NCBI RefSeq assembly: GCF_003326795.1
Contig: NZ_JPWI01000004.1
Location: 124,001 to 188,000 of the forward strand
From: Thalassospira profundimaris
GTDB lineage: Bacteria; Pseudomonadota; Alphaproteobacteria; Rhodospirillales; Thalassospiraceae
Direction: 5' to 3'
Length of the DNA: 64,000 bases
The translations under genes and the position numbers were made by a program. Below are positions 42,799 to 52,590 of this stretch, piece by piece. Position 1 is the first letter of the stretch; each line of letters opens with the position of its first letter. The notes below the pieces were generated by a model. It saw only the letters and a program-made list of their open reading frames with translations. It ran no database searches and was not told where the DNA came from.

Positions 42799-43815
42799 AT
42801 GGAATTCAGGAAGATTATCGGTGCTGCTGCATTTGGTGCGACGGTTGTTGCCGCAAGCCTTGCCAGTGCGCAGGAAGTAAATGTCTACTCCTTGCGTCAG
42901 GAATTTCTGGTTGCACCATTGTTTGAAAAGTTCACCGAAGAGACCGGCGTTAAGGTCAATGTGATCTTTGCTGAAAAAGGTCTGGTTGAACGCATCAAGC
43001 AGGAAGGTGCCAACAGCCCGGCAGATATCCTGATGACGGTTGATATCAGTCGTATTCAGCAGGCCGTGGACGCCGGTGTGACCGACAGTTTGTCCAATGA
43101 CGTGATCAATGCGAATATTCCTGCGCATCTGCGTGATCCGGAAGGTCGCTGGTTCGCCCTGACCCAGCGTGGACGTGCTATCTATGCCTCCAAGGATCGT
43201 GTGGGTGAAGGTGAAATCACCTCCTATGAAGACCTTGCTGATCCGAAATGGAAGGGGCGCGTCTGCACGCGCTCGGGTACGCACGTTTATAACGTCGCGT
43301 TGTTTGCGTCGATGATTGCTGTCCATGGCGAAGAAAAGGCGCAGGAATGGCTTGAAGGCCTGAAAAACAACCTTGCCCGCAAACCACAGGGTAATGACCG
43401 TGGTCAGGTCAAGGCGATCAAGGAAGGCGTCTGCGATATTGCCATCGGCAATACCTATTATTACGGCAAGATGCTTGAGAATGAAGAGCAGCGCCCGTGG
43501 GCAGAGTCGGTAAATATCGTATTCCCCAACCAGAATGATCGTGGCATGTCGATGAATATTTCCGGCATGAGCCTGATCAAGGATGCTCCGAACCGCGACA
43601 ATGCGGTCAAGCTGATGGAATTTCTGACGGGCGACGTTGCACAGAAAATCTATGCCGAGGTCAACTACGAATATCCGGTCAAGCCGGGTGTCGACTGGGC
43701 GGAGAATGTCAAATCATGGGGCACGTTCAAAGCAGATAAACTGCCGCTTGCCGATATTGCTCGCTTGAATCCCGATGCGATCAAAATGGTCGATACCATC
43801 GGCTATAACGAGTAG
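42799..43815 (+). CDS. Ferric-iron ABC transporter binding protein (FbpA/FutA-like), first copy
   Basis: 338 residues. Signal peptide ends ASLASAQE; the mature start EVNVYSLRQEFL is typical of FutA/FbpA-type class II binding proteins. The tandem tyrosines that coordinate Fe(III) are visible in IAIGNTYYYGKMLEN. It captures ferric iron in the periplasm. ATG 42799 follows AGGGAT. Upstream are a CRP-type palindrome and Fur-like repeats; a terminator closes it, so it is monocistronic and separate from the permease transcript. Confidence 0.93.
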   Translation: MEFRKIIGAAAFGATVVAASLASAQEVNVYSLRQEFLVAPLFEKFTEETGVKVNVIFAEKGLVERIKQEGANSPADILMTVDISRIQQAVDAGVTDSLSNDVINANIPAHLRDPEGRWFALTQRGRAIYASKDRVGEGEITSYEDLADPKWKGRVCTRSGTHVYNVALFASMIAVHGEEKAQEWLEGLKNNLARKPQGNDRGQVKAIKEGVCDIAIGNTYYYGKMLENEEQRPWAESVNIVFPNQNDRGMSMNISGMSLIKDAPNRDNAVKLMEFLTGDVAQKIYAEVNYEYPVKPGVDWAENVKSWGTFKADKLPLADIARLNPDAIKMVDTIGYNE

Positions 43816-43848
43816 GTCCTTTGAGACCTTCCAGTCGAACTTCTTCAG

Positions 43849-43874
43849 GGGATGGCATCTTGCCATCCCTTTTT
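43849..43874 (+). terminator. Intrinsic terminator after first iron-binding protein gene
   Basis: GGGATGGCA (43849-43857), loop TCT, TGCCATCCC (43861-43869), then TTTTT. It closes the gene 34 bases after its stop codon. Confidence 0.95.
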
Positions 43875-44053
43875 GCATTCATGCGCAGTGCCGGGAAGCG
43901 CCGGATTTGCAGGTGAGGCGGCCCTTTAACATGGCTCATATGTGGTTTTGGGACTTGCAAGGAATGCCATCTGACCTTTAGTTTCGCCAGAGGCGAATAC
44001 AAATCATTCCTAATTGCTGCGCATTCTTGCGGCGTATCTATCAAGAGGCACTC

Positions 44054-45079
44054 ATGATCTTTCTGCGCAAAACGGTCTATGGTCTGGTCGCGGCTGCAAT
44101 GGGGCTTTCGATGGTTCAGGCCGCACATGCAGCAGAAGAAGTGAATGTCTATTCCTTGCGACAGCCGTTCCTGATTGAGCCGATGTTCAAACGCTTTACC
44201 GAGGAAACCGGTATTCGTGTCAATACTCTGTTTTCGCAAAGCGGTCTGGTGGAGCGCATCAAGCATGAAGGTCGCAACAGTCCGGCGGACCTGCTCCTGA
44301 CAGTTGATATCGGTCGTATTCAGGATGCGGTTGATGCCGATATCGCTCAGCCTATTTCAAGTGATGTTCTCGAAGCAAACATCCCTGCGCAATTCCGTGA
44401 CGAGAATGATCTCTGGATTGGTCTGACGACCCGTGCGCGCGTGCTTTACACCTCTATCGACCGCGTGGCACCGGCTGCGATTTCGACTTATGAAGATCTT
44501 GCCGATCCGAAATGGAAGGGACGCATTTGTGTGCGTTCGGGCATGCATGTTTACAATATCGCCCTGATAGCCTCAATGATCGCCCACCATGGTCTGGAAG
44601 ACACCAAAACCTGGCTGATGGCGCTCAAGGACAATCTCGCGCGCAAGCCGCAGGGGGCTGACATTGATCAGATCGAGGCCGTTTCACAGGGTGTTTGTGA
44701 TGTCGCTATCGGTAACTCCTACTATTACGGCAAGATGCTTGATGACCCGAACAAGGCGCCCGCCGCAAAGCAGGTAAGGATCGTCTTCCCCAATCAGGGC
44801 GACCGTGGCACGCATGTCAATATCTCCGGTGTTGCCTTGATGAAAAACGCTCCGAACAAGGGAAATGCGATCAAGCTGGTCGAATTCCTGTCCGGGGATG
44901 AAGCGCAGCACATGTATGCTGATGTTAATTTCGAATATCCGGTCAAACCGGGGGTAGCCTGGTCCGAAATGGTTCGTTCTTGGGGAACCTTTACGCATGA
45001 TGAACTGTCTTTGAACACGATTGCGGACAATCGCGGCGCTGCGATCCGTCTGATTGATGAAGTGGGATTCAACGAATAG
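44054..45079 (+). CDS. Ferric-iron ABC transporter binding protein, second copy
   Basis: 341 residues, a clear paralogue of the preceding binding protein (shared VNVYSLRQ, FTEETG, GLVERIK, YEDLADPKWKGR and NLARKPQG). Signal peptide ends AAHAAEE. The iron tyrosines are in VAIGNSYYYGKMLDD. ATG 44054 has GAGG about 5 bases upstream; the ORF extension to 44027 starts before the signal peptide. A small hairpin (43983-43997) lies in the upstream gap, which also lacks the CRP and TTGCAA sites of the first copy, so regulation probably differs. The permease gene follows after 122 bases without a terminator. Confidence 0.93.
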   Translation: MIFLRKTVYGLVAAAMGLSMVQAAHAAEEVNVYSLRQPFLIEPMFKRFTEETGIRVNTLFSQSGLVERIKHEGRNSPADLLLTVDIGRIQDAVDADIAQPISSDVLEANIPAQFRDENDLWIGLTTRARVLYTSIDRVAPAAISTYEDLADPKWKGRICVRSGMHVYNIALIASMIAHHGLEDTKTWLMALKDNLARKPQGADIDQIEAVSQGVCDVAIGNSYYYGKMLDDPNKAPAAKQVRIVFPNQGDRGTHVNISGVALMKNAPNKGNAIKLVEFLSGDEAQHMYADVNFEYPVKPGVAWSEMVRSWGTFTHDELSLNTIADNRGAAIRLIDEVGFNE

Positions 45080-45201
45080 GGGCAAGGCCCTTGATCATGA
45101 CTGGTTGACCGGGAATATCGAGTTCTTTGGGTGAATTTCGTCTGAACGTTTGCCTTTGACGATCATTGCAGGCTATCAGAACCTGGCCTAACAGCTTCTT
45201 G

Positions 45202-46998
45202 ATGAAGTTGCCTTCGACGACTGAGACGGAAACTGCCTTGAACAACGCATGTCATACGCCAAAGGACGATGATATTCGTCCAGCCGCAGTCACAGAAACA
45301 CTTGATCCGATGCGCATGCCAAGTGGCAATGTTGCCATGCGCTGGTTGCCGCGCGGGCAGTCGGCTCTATGGCTGATTGGTGCCTTTGTCATTGCAATGA
45401 TGGTGGCAGCGCCGATCATTGCCGTCGCTTATCTGGCATTCTTTCCGACAGAGAATATCTGGCCGCATCTGGCATCGACCATGTTGCCACGGTATGTCAA
45501 GAATACCGCTGTTTTGATGCTTGGCGTTGGCATCGGGGTGACGCTGATCGGTGTATCGGCAGCTTGGGTTGTCACCATGTGCAAACTGCCGGGAAAACGG
45601 TTTTTTGAATGGGCGATGCTGCTTCCGATGGCCGTACCGGCCTATATTGTTGCCTATGTCTATACCGACCTTCTGGAATATGCCGGGCCGGTGCAGGGTA
45701 TTCTGCGTGACATTTATGGGTGGCAGTCGGCTGCCGATTACTGGTTCCCTGATATCCGGACCAAGGGCGGGGCGATCATGGTGTTGAGCCTGACACTTTA
45801 TCCCTATGTCTATATGCTGGCCCGCGCGGCTTTTCTAGCACAGTCAATTTGCGTTATCGAAGCGGCCCGTGTTTTGGGGCGTAGCGCCTGGAGCTCGTTT
45901 GTGACCGTGGCCTTGCCCCTGGCACGTCCCGCAATCGTTGTTGGTGTCGTGATCGCGCTGATGGAAACGCTGAATGATTTCGGCACCATCGATTTCTTTG
46001 CTGTTCACACTCTTACCGCTGGCGTTTTTAACGTCTGGCTTGGCATGGGGAATGCGGGCGGTGCTGCCCAGATCGCACTGACTATGTTGGCAGTGGTGAT
46101 TGCACTTCTGGTGATTGAACGCTATTCCCGTCGTCGTCAGCGCTTTCATGATACGACAAACCGGTATCAGGAACTGCCGGGTTATGACCTCGGCCCGGTG
46201 GCCAAGGCAGGTGCGCTTGCAATCTGTATTTTGCCGATCGTTCTTGGTTTTGTGATCCCGTCAACGGTACTGATCTACTATTCAGTCGGCTATTTCGATC
46301 AGAGCTGGACGGCGGATTTCTTCGAGTTTGCAGGCAACAGCCTTCTTGTTTCGGGCCTGGCAACAGCGCTTGCCGTTGGGTGTGCGTTGTTTATGGCCTA
46401 TGCATTGCGTCTGTTCCCGCAGCCGGTTTTGAAGTTCTTTGTTCGCCTGTCATCGGTCGGCTATGCCGTTCCCGGCGCGGTTCTGGCAATCGGCGTGCTT
46501 ATTCCGTTTGCACGGTTTGACAATGCCCTGGACGCGATCATGCGTGATACGTTCGGGATATCGACGGGGCTTTTGCTTAGCGGGACAGTATTTGCGCTTG
46601 TGTTCGCCTATGCCGTACGTTTCATGGCAGTGTCTTACGGCTCGATCGAGGCCGCACTCGGCAAAGTGCGACCCAGCATGGATGATGCGGCACGAACCCT
46701 TGGCGAAAGTCCTTGGGGAACCCTCAAGCGCATTCACTTCCCAATGGTGCGCGGCGGCATTCTGGCGGCATCTGTTCTGGTGTTTGTCGACGGGATGAAA
46801 GAGCTGCCAGCAACCCTTATTCTGCGACCATTTAATTTTGATACCCTGGCGACCCACGTTTACCAGTATGCCAAGGACGAAATGATCGAACAGGCGGCTC
46901 TTGGTGCCTTGACAATTGTTCTTGTCGGCGTGGTGCCAGTCATTATGCTCAGCCGGGCGATTTCCAAATCACGTCCGGGCCACGGCGGTAAATCCTGA
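45202..46998 (+). CDS. Ferric-iron ABC transporter permease (FbpB-like, fused double)
   Basis: About 598 residues with roughly 12 membrane helices, two permease units in one chain. EAA loops are visible in each half: EAARVLGRSAWSSFVTVALP and DDAARTLGESPWGTLKRIHF. A hydrophilic N-terminal tail of about 50 residues precedes the first helix. ATG 45202 is chosen; the frame is open to 45166. It moves iron delivered by either binding protein. No FbpC/FutC ATPase gene adjoins; moeA follows 34 bases later, so the ATPase must be encoded elsewhere. Confidence 0.92.
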   Translation: MKLPSTTETETALNNACHTPKDDDIRPAAVTETLDPMRMPSGNVAMRWLPRGQSALWLIGAFVIAMMVAAPIIAVAYLAFFPTENIWPHLASTMLPRYVKNTAVLMLGVGIGVTLIGVSAAWVVTMCKLPGKRFFEWAMLLPMAVPAYIVAYVYTDLLEYAGPVQGILRDIYGWQSAADYWFPDIRTKGGAIMVLSLTLYPYVYMLARAAFLAQSICVIEAARVLGRSAWSSFVTVALPLARPAIVVGVVIALMETLNDFGTIDFFAVHTLTAGVFNVWLGMGNAGGAAQIALTMLAVVIALLVIERYSRRRQRFHDTTNRYQELPGYDLGPVAKAGALAICILPIVLGFVIPSTVLIYYSVGYFDQSWTADFFEFAGNSLLVSGLATALAVGCALFMAYALRLFPQPVLKFFVRLSSVGYAVPGAVLAIGVLIPFARFDNALDAIMRDTFGISTGLLLSGTVFALVFAYAVRFMAVSYGSIEAALGKVRPSMDDAARTLGESPWGTLKRIHFPMVRGGILAASVLVFVDGMKELPATLILRPFNFDTLATHVYQYAKDEMIEQAALGALTIVLVGVVPVIMLSRAISKSRPGHGGKS

Positions 46999-47032
46999 AC
47001 ACTTAGCGCGTTCCAATCGGGTGAAGACCAAG

Positions 47033-48286
47033 ATGCAGAATATCAAACCCGGACTGACATTGCTTTCAGAGGCGATCGACATCGCATTTTCCGAAGTGCC
47101 GGTGCACCATGATGTCGAAGATCGGTTTTTGACCGACTGTTACGGTGCTGTCCTTCGCCAAGATGTGACGGCCCGGGTTTCAGTACCCTCGGTCGATAAT
47201 TCGGCGATGGATGGCTATGCGCTGCGTTTTGCCGATCTTGCGGCGATAAACGGGCCGGTTGACGTTGTTGGAGCTTCGCTGGCCGGGCATCCCTATGAAG
47301 GAAACCTTCCGGATCGTTGCGCTATTCGGATAGCCACCGGAGCGGCCATTCCCGACGGGGCTGATTGCGTCATCATTCAGGAGAATGTGAGCGCGAACGA
47401 GGCTGAAACATGTATCGAGATCAGTTCCGATGTCATCGCACGAACGGTGTTGCATCAAAATATTCGATGGGCTGGTGAAGATATCAGGCAAGGTGACATC
47501 GTTCTGAAAGCAGGCGCCATATTGCGCCCGCAGGACGTTGCGATCGCCGCCGGTCAGGGCTATGGCAGCCTTAAGGTATCCAGACCCTTGCGTGTTGCTG
47601 TTTTTTCGACCGGTGATGAACTTGCAAAGCCCGGTGATCCTTTGCCGCCTGGTGGCATATATGACTCCAACCGCTTTGCGATGATTGGAATGCTGCGCGA
47701 GATCGGATGTGTGGTAACCGATCTGGGATTGTTGGCAGACGATTTTGACGTTTTGCGCAATGCGCTTCAGGATGCGGCGAATAGTCATGATGTCGTGATG
47801 ACATCAGGCGGCGTTTCTGTAGGCAAGGCTGATTTGCTCAAGCCGGTTGTCGATCAACTTGGCGAAATTACGGCCTGGAAGCTTGCCATAAAGCCGGGCA
47901 AGCCGCTGATGCGTGGTAAAATCGGTGATTGTCTGGTGATCGGGCTTCCGGGGAACCCGGTTTCGGTTCTGGTTTCGGGGCTTCTTTATGTGATGCCGTT
48001 GCTGCGTCATGTGATGGGGGCAGACAAGTCGCAAACAGTACCGGTGCGCATGCCGGTTCGTGCGGGTTTTGAATTCAGTCGGGGTACAGGCCGTCGGGAG
48101 TGGTTGCGTGCCCGGCTGATTCAGAATGATGATGGTGAATTCGAAGCCGAGGTATTTGCTTCGACCAGTTCGGGGATGCTGTCATCCATGGTGTGGGCCG
48201 AAGGGCTTGTTGAAATTCCCGAAGATTGCGGCAAGGTGTCGAAGGGGGATGTGGTGTTGTATTTGCCGCTGTGCGGTTTGCAATAA
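47033..48286 (+). CDS. moeA: Molybdopterin molybdenumtransferase
   Basis: 417 residues. MoeA motifs in order: VPSVDNSAMDGYALR, IATGAAIPDGADCVI, FSTGDELAKPGDPLPPG, YDSNRFAMIGMLRE, TSGGVSVGKADLLK, AIKPGKPLMRGK, and GLPGNPVSVLV. The protein inserts molybdate into adenylylated molybdopterin in the cytoplasm. ATG 47033 is used; an in-frame GTG 47021 is possible. It follows the iron permease by 34 bases and may be read through from it. No other molybdenum-cofactor gene is present in the window. Confidence 0.95.
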   Translation: MQNIKPGLTLLSEAIDIAFSEVPVHHDVEDRFLTDCYGAVLRQDVTARVSVPSVDNSAMDGYALRFADLAAINGPVDVVGASLAGHPYEGNLPDRCAIRIATGAAIPDGADCVIIQENVSANEAETCIEISSDVIARTVLHQNIRWAGEDIRQGDIVLKAGAILRPQDVAIAAGQGYGSLKVSRPLRVAVFSTGDELAKPGDPLPPGGIYDSNRFAMIGMLREIGCVVTDLGLLADDFDVLRNALQDAANSHDVVMTSGGVSVGKADLLKPVVDQLGEITAWKLAIKPGKPLMRGKIGDCLVIGLPGNPVSVLVSGLLYVMPLLRHVMGADKSQTVPVRMPVRAGFEFSRGTGRREWLRARLIQNDDGEFEAEVFASTSSGMLSSMVWAEGLVEIPEDCGKVSKGDVVLYLPLCGLQ

Positions 48287-48375
48287 ACCATTCCAAAAGT
48301 GATCCATATCATTGCAATGACAGGGTGATTCCTGAAACCTTGCAGACTTGTTGACGTGCAGAAGGAAGAACAGGA

Positions 48376-49950
48376 ATGACCGTATCAGTTACGTTTTGTG
48401 GTGCTGCTGGTGGTGTCACCGGGTCATGCTATTTGCTGCAAACCGATCATGGAAAGTTCCTGGTTGATTGCGGGATGTTCCAGGGCAGTAAAACTGTCCG
48501 TGAACTGAACTATGGTCCGTTCCCGTTCAAGGCCGAAGAAATATCGGCAGTTCTTCTAACCCACGCACATATCGATCACTCGGGATTGCTACCCAAACTG
48601 GTAAAGGCGGGATTTGACAATTCCATTCTTGCGACAGAACCGACCTGTGATCTGCTGACTTATATGCTTCCGGATTCCGGATATATTCAGGAAAGCGAGG
48701 TCGAACGCCTGAACCGGCGCAATGCGCGGCGGGGACGACCGGAAGTAACCCCCATCTATACTCGCAAGGATGCAGAGCACACGCTTTCGAAGCTAAAACC
48801 TGTCGAATATCACGAATGGCAGGTTGTTATCGAAGGCGTGCGCGCCCGTTTCTGGGATGCAGGTCATTTGCTTGGATCTGCCTCAATCGAGATTGAGTGC
48901 GCAGCGAAGGACAAGGATGCCAAGCCGACACGATTGCTGTTTTCAGGTGATGTCGGTACGGGCGAGGCCGTGTTTAACGAGGCCCCCGAGGCACCGTCGG
49001 ATATTGACTATCTGTTTGTCGAGACAACCTATGGCGATCGCAATCGTCCCAATCTTAATGACGAAGAACGTCGTGCCATGCTGGGCAAAGAAGTTCGCGA
49101 AGCATTATCAGCCGGTGGAAACCTTGTCATCCCGAGCTTTGCGGTCGCACGTACCCAGGAGCTTCTGGTTGATCTCGCACATCTGTTTAATCGTGGCCAA
49201 TTGCCCGAAGCAAATGTCTTCATTGATAGTCCGCTTGCCCAGCACGCGACCGAAGTCTTTGCCCGGCATCTGAATGCAGATGATGCGCGTGCATTGGAAC
49301 ATCCCAAGTTCCACATGATTCCGGATGTCGAGGCCAGCAAGCAGCTTGCCCGCATCACAAGCGGCGCCATCATTTTGTCGGCCAGTGGCATGTGTGATGC
49401 CGGACGTATCCGTTATCACCTCAAGAACAATTTGTGGCGGTCGAATTGCACGGTGTTGCTGGTCGGTTTCCAGGCGGCCGGATCGTTCGGGCGTGTCTTG
49501 CAACAGGGGGCCAAGCATGTCCGAATTCACGGTGAAGAAATAGAAGTACATGCGCGTATTCGAACGCTTGATGTCTATTCCGGACATGCAGATCAGAACA
49601 TGCTCTTGCGCTGGACACGTGACAGACTACCTGTGTCCAAGCGGATTTTCCTTACGCATGGTGAGGAGGGCGCGCGTACGGCGTTCCAGCATGTTCTGAT
49701 TGCCAATGAGATCCCGGCTGAAAAGATTTCCATGCCAATGCTTGATGAAACGGTGACCTTGCAAAAAGGTACGCTGCATATCGTTCAGAACAAGCCCAGA
49801 CTCTCGGGCAAAGAACTTTCATGTGATGATTGGCATAATATGTATGCAGGCACGATTACGGCGCTTTCCGAGAAGCTACAGGGACTTAAAACAGGAAGCG
49901 AAAGGTGTGAACTGCTCGAAAAACTCTTGCGCGATATCCGGTCAGTGTGA
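48376..49950 (+). CDS. Beta-CASP metallo-beta-lactamase RNA-processing protein
   Basis: 524 residues. Metallo-beta-lactamase motif LTHAHIDHSG (HxHxDH), followed by DAGHLLGSASIEIE, a beta-CASP insert (IPSFAVARTQELLVDLAHL, LSASGMCDAGRIRYHL), and a C-terminal RMMBL segment with VYSGHADQNMLLRW and FLTHGEEGARTAF. This layout matches the Ysh1/CPSF-73-like exoribonuclease family found in archaea and many bacteria; cleavage of RNA is the expected activity. ATG 48376 has AGGAAGAACAGGA upstream. Stands alone between moeA and the glycan gene chain. Confidence 0.92.
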   Translation: MTVSVTFCGAAGGVTGSCYLLQTDHGKFLVDCGMFQGSKTVRELNYGPFPFKAEEISAVLLTHAHIDHSGLLPKLVKAGFDNSILATEPTCDLLTYMLPDSGYIQESEVERLNRRNARRGRPEVTPIYTRKDAEHTLSKLKPVEYHEWQVVIEGVRARFWDAGHLLGSASIEIECAAKDKDAKPTRLLFSGDVGTGEAVFNEAPEAPSDIDYLFVETTYGDRNRPNLNDEERRAMLGKEVREALSAGGNLVIPSFAVARTQELLVDLAHLFNRGQLPEANVFIDSPLAQHATEVFARHLNADDARALEHPKFHMIPDVEASKQLARITSGAIILSASGMCDAGRIRYHLKNNLWRSNCTVLLVGFQAAGSFGRVLQQGAKHVRIHGEEIEVHARIRTLDVYSGHADQNMLLRWTRDRLPVSKRIFLTHGEEGARTAFQHVLIANEIPAEKISMPMLDETVTLQKGTLHIVQNKPRLSGKELSCDDWHNMYAGTITALSEKLQGLKTGSERCELLEKLLRDIRSV

Positions 49951-49955
49951 GAGCA

Positions 49956-50009
49956 ATTATCATGGGAAACCAATTGCAAGCCGGATTGGTCGATTACGGA
50001 TCGGCTTGC
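49956..50009 (+). repeat. Long-loop hairpin before glycan gene chain
   Basis: GCAAGCCG (49956-49963) pairs with CGGCTTGC (50002-50009) over a 38-base loop. There is no T-run, so it is a weak terminator at best. It lies between the beta-CASP gene and the first glycosyltransferase gene. Confidence 0.4.
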
Positions 50010-50083
50010 CAATAAGAGATATGCTGTCACCCTGAGGTCAGGTTGGCAGAATATTTAGGATCACTACGCATACGGGCGGGTAT

Positions 50084-51286
50084 ATGTCTATCGTGGGGAA
50101 CACCGGCTATCGGGTTCTAATTTACAGTCATGATACGTTCGGGCTCGGCCATTTGCGCCGTTGCCGGACAATTGCACACGCACTTGTTTCACGTCGTGAT
50201 GATGTTTCAGTTCTGATTCTTTCGGGGTCGCCGATTATTGGCAGTTTCGAGTTCCGTTCGCGAGTCGATTTTGTCCGTATTCCGGGGGTTATAAAACTCT
50301 CTAACGGTGAATATACGTCGCTTAATCTGAATATCGATGTCGATCAGATTTTAGCGATGCGCGAGTCAATCATTCAGCATACTGCCGATGTGTTTAACCC
50401 CGACATCTTTATCGTGGATAAAGAACCGCTTGGCCTGCGCGGCGAGGTGGAATCCACGCTCAAGATGTTGCGCCATCGGCGCACCCGCTTGGTGATGGGC
50501 TTGCGCGATGTGATGGATGATCCGGTCAATCTGCGTGAGGAATGGGATCGCAAGCAATGTGTTCCGGCTCTTGCCGATCTCTATGACGAGATCTGGGTTT
50601 ATGGTCTGCAGGAAATCTGTAATCCGCTTGAAGGTATCGACTTGCCTGAAGGTGTGGAAGACAAGATGGCCTATACCGGTTATCTGCCGCGTACCGCGAC
50701 CCGGCGTCCAACGCCCGAGCATGGTGCCCTTGGTCTAGAAGAGCCCTATTACCTTGTTACCACCGGCGGTGGCGGGGATGGCATCAATCTGGTCGATTGG
50801 GTGATCAGTGCCTATGAGACAGATCCGACCATTGCTGTTCCGTCTCTGGTGGTTTTGGGGCCGTTCATGCCTCCTGCCGAACAAAAAGCCTTCATGGAAC
50901 GTGCCGAGAAGATCGATAAACTCTCGGTTATTACCTTTGATGCCAATGTTGAGATGCTGATGGACAGATCGGCTGGTGTCATTGCAATGGGTGGATACAA
51001 TACGTTCTGCGAAATCCTGTCCTTTGACAAGCCGGCCGTAATCGTGCCGCGAACGGTACCGCGACTTGAACAGTACGTTCGTGCGTCAGCAGCTGAAAAG
51101 CTTGGTTTGGTTAAGATGCTGACCGAGAGGGGTGGTCGTGATCCGCGCAAAATGGCAGATGCCCTTCACGGACTGATCAACCAGCCAAAGCCGTCGCACG
51201 TGACGGTGCCGAACCTGATGGGCGGGCTTGATCGCGTTGGCGATCTGGTTGACCGCTGGCTTCCGCCGCAAATGGCTGCTGAATAA
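50084..51286 (+). CDS. MurG-like glycosyltransferase (COG4671-type), first copy
   Basis: 400 residues. N-terminal domain starts VLIYSHDTFGLGHLRRC, like MurG's glycine-rich loop, and the C-terminal domain has GVIAMGGYNTFCEILSFDKP followed by AVIVPRTVPRLEQYVRASAA, typical of GT-B nucleotide-sugar binding. Relatives are annotated as predicted glycosyltransferases of unknown substrate. First gene of a chain of tightly spaced plus-strand genes (next start 21 bases on). It has a paralogue at 54.3 kb. The sugar and acceptor are unknown. Confidence 0.82.
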   Translation: MSIVGNTGYRVLIYSHDTFGLGHLRRCRTIAHALVSRRDDVSVLILSGSPIIGSFEFRSRVDFVRIPGVIKLSNGEYTSLNLNIDVDQILAMRESIIQHTADVFNPDIFIVDKEPLGLRGEVESTLKMLRHRRTRLVMGLRDVMDDPVNLREEWDRKQCVPALADLYDEIWVYGLQEICNPLEGIDLPEGVEDKMAYTGYLPRTATRRPTPEHGALGLEEPYYLVTTGGGGDGINLVDWVISAYETDPTIAVPSLVVLGPFMPPAEQKAFMERAEKIDKLSVITFDANVEMLMDRSAGVIAMGGYNTFCEILSFDKPAVIVPRTVPRLEQYVRASAAEKLGLVKMLTERGGRDPRKMADALHGLINQPKPSHVTVPNLMGGLDRVGDLVDRWLPPQMAAE

Positions 51287-51307
51287 GTATCACCGGGAAC
51301 AGAATTA

Positions 51308-52579
51308 ATGACACGCGACAATCTCGCAATCGTGGTGAAGGGGTATCCGCGATTGTCGGAAACCTTTATTGCGCAGGAAATTCTGGGCATTCAGCAGGCG
51401 GGTATCCCGTATCGCATCGTGTCTTTGCGTCACCCGACAGATAAAAAACGCCACCCGATCAATGATCGCATCACCGGTGCGGTCGACTACCTGCCTGAAT
51501 ATGTCTATCAGGAACCAATGCGGGTTCTGCGTGGATGGCTAAAGGCACGCAAGCTGCCGGGCTATCGTCGTGCTTTAAATATCTGGTGGCAGGACTATCG
51601 CCGGGATCGTACATCAAACCGTGCGCGCCGCTTTGCGCAGGCGCTGGTGATGGCAGCCGAACTTCCCGACGATATCACACGCATCTATGCCCATTTCCTG
51701 CATACCCCGGCATCTGTTGCACGTTACTGCGCGATCATACGGGGACTGCCATGGTCATGTTCGGCCCATGCCAAGGATATTTACACCAGTGAAGACTGGG
51801 ACATGCGCGAGAAGCTGCGCGATATGGACTGGCTTGTGACATGTACGAAGGCCAATGTGGATTATCTGCGCCAGCTTGCAGAAGATCCTGAAAAGGTGAA
51901 CCTGCTTTATCACGGTCTGGATTTTTCGCGCTTTCCGGAAGAACTTCCACAACGCCCAAGCCGGGACGGTCGTGATGCCAATGATCCGGTAACGATCCTT
52001 TCGGTCGGACGTCTGGTGGGGAAGAAGGGCTATGATGACTTGCTCCGTGCATTTGCCAAGCTTCCTGCGGATTTGCATTGGCGATTTATCCATATTGGCG
52101 GTGGCAGCGATGGCAAATACAAACAATTGGCGTCCGATCTCGGGATCGCCGCGAAATGTGACTGGCGTGGCGCACGTGATCAGAAGGAAGTCATTACAGC
52201 CTGTCAGTCATCCGATCTCTTTGTACTTGCCAGCCGGATCGAACAGGACGGTGACCGCGATGGTCTGCCCAATGTCTTGATGGAAGCACAGCTTTGTGGC
52301 CTGGCTGCTGTGTCGACCTCTATTTCCGCGATCCCCGAACTGATTGCCGATGGTGTGAATGGTAAACTGGTACCGGAACGCGATCCTGATGCATTGGCCA
52401 AGGCATTGGAAACGGTGATTTCCGACCCCGCCTTGCGCCATGAAATGGGCAGCAAAGGCAACGAAATCGTGCGTCGGGATTTTTCGTTCTATCGTGGTAT
52501 GAAGGAGCTTGCGCACCGGTTTGGTGTCACAGACTCCAAAGATAACAAAACGATCACCCGACAACCCGAAGCAGTTTAG
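51308..52579 (+). CDS. GT4-type glycosyltransferase
   Basis: 423 residues. GT-B fold with the GT4 signature: VTILSVGRLVGKKGYDDLL starts the C-terminal domain and the E-x7-E motif is in EQDGDRDGLPNVLMEAQLCG. The N-terminal part (VVKGYPRLSETFIAQEILG) is typical of colanic-acid-type or exopolysaccharide glycosyltransferases. Cytoplasmic, no signal peptide. ATG 51308 is the family-like start. The next gene's TTG start lies 11 bases downstream. Donor and acceptor are unknown. Confidence 0.87.
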   Translation: MTRDNLAIVVKGYPRLSETFIAQEILGIQQAGIPYRIVSLRHPTDKKRHPINDRITGAVDYLPEYVYQEPMRVLRGWLKARKLPGYRRALNIWWQDYRRDRTSNRARRFAQALVMAAELPDDITRIYAHFLHTPASVARYCAIIRGLPWSCSAHAKDIYTSEDWDMREKLRDMDWLVTCTKANVDYLRQLAEDPEKVNLLYHGLDFSRFPEELPQRPSRDGRDANDPVTILSVGRLVGKKGYDDLLRAFAKLPADLHWRFIHIGGGSDGKYKQLASDLGIAAKCDWRGARDQKEVITACQSSDLFVLASRIEQDGDRDGLPNVLMEAQLCGLAAVSTSISAIPELIADGVNGKLVPERDPDALAKALETVISDPALRHEMGSKGNEIVRRDFSFYRGMKELAHRFGVTDSKDNKTITRQPEAV

Positions 52580-52590
52580 GAGACACGCGA

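Noticed and set aside
43983-43997. Hairpin TTCGCC-AGA-GGCGAA before the second iron-binding protein gene as a riboswitch
   Set aside because: A single short stem is too simple to support a riboswitch.
44027-44053. Upstream start for the second iron-binding protein
   Set aside because: The extra residues precede the signal peptide and lack a ribosome site; ATG 44054 has GAGG upstream.
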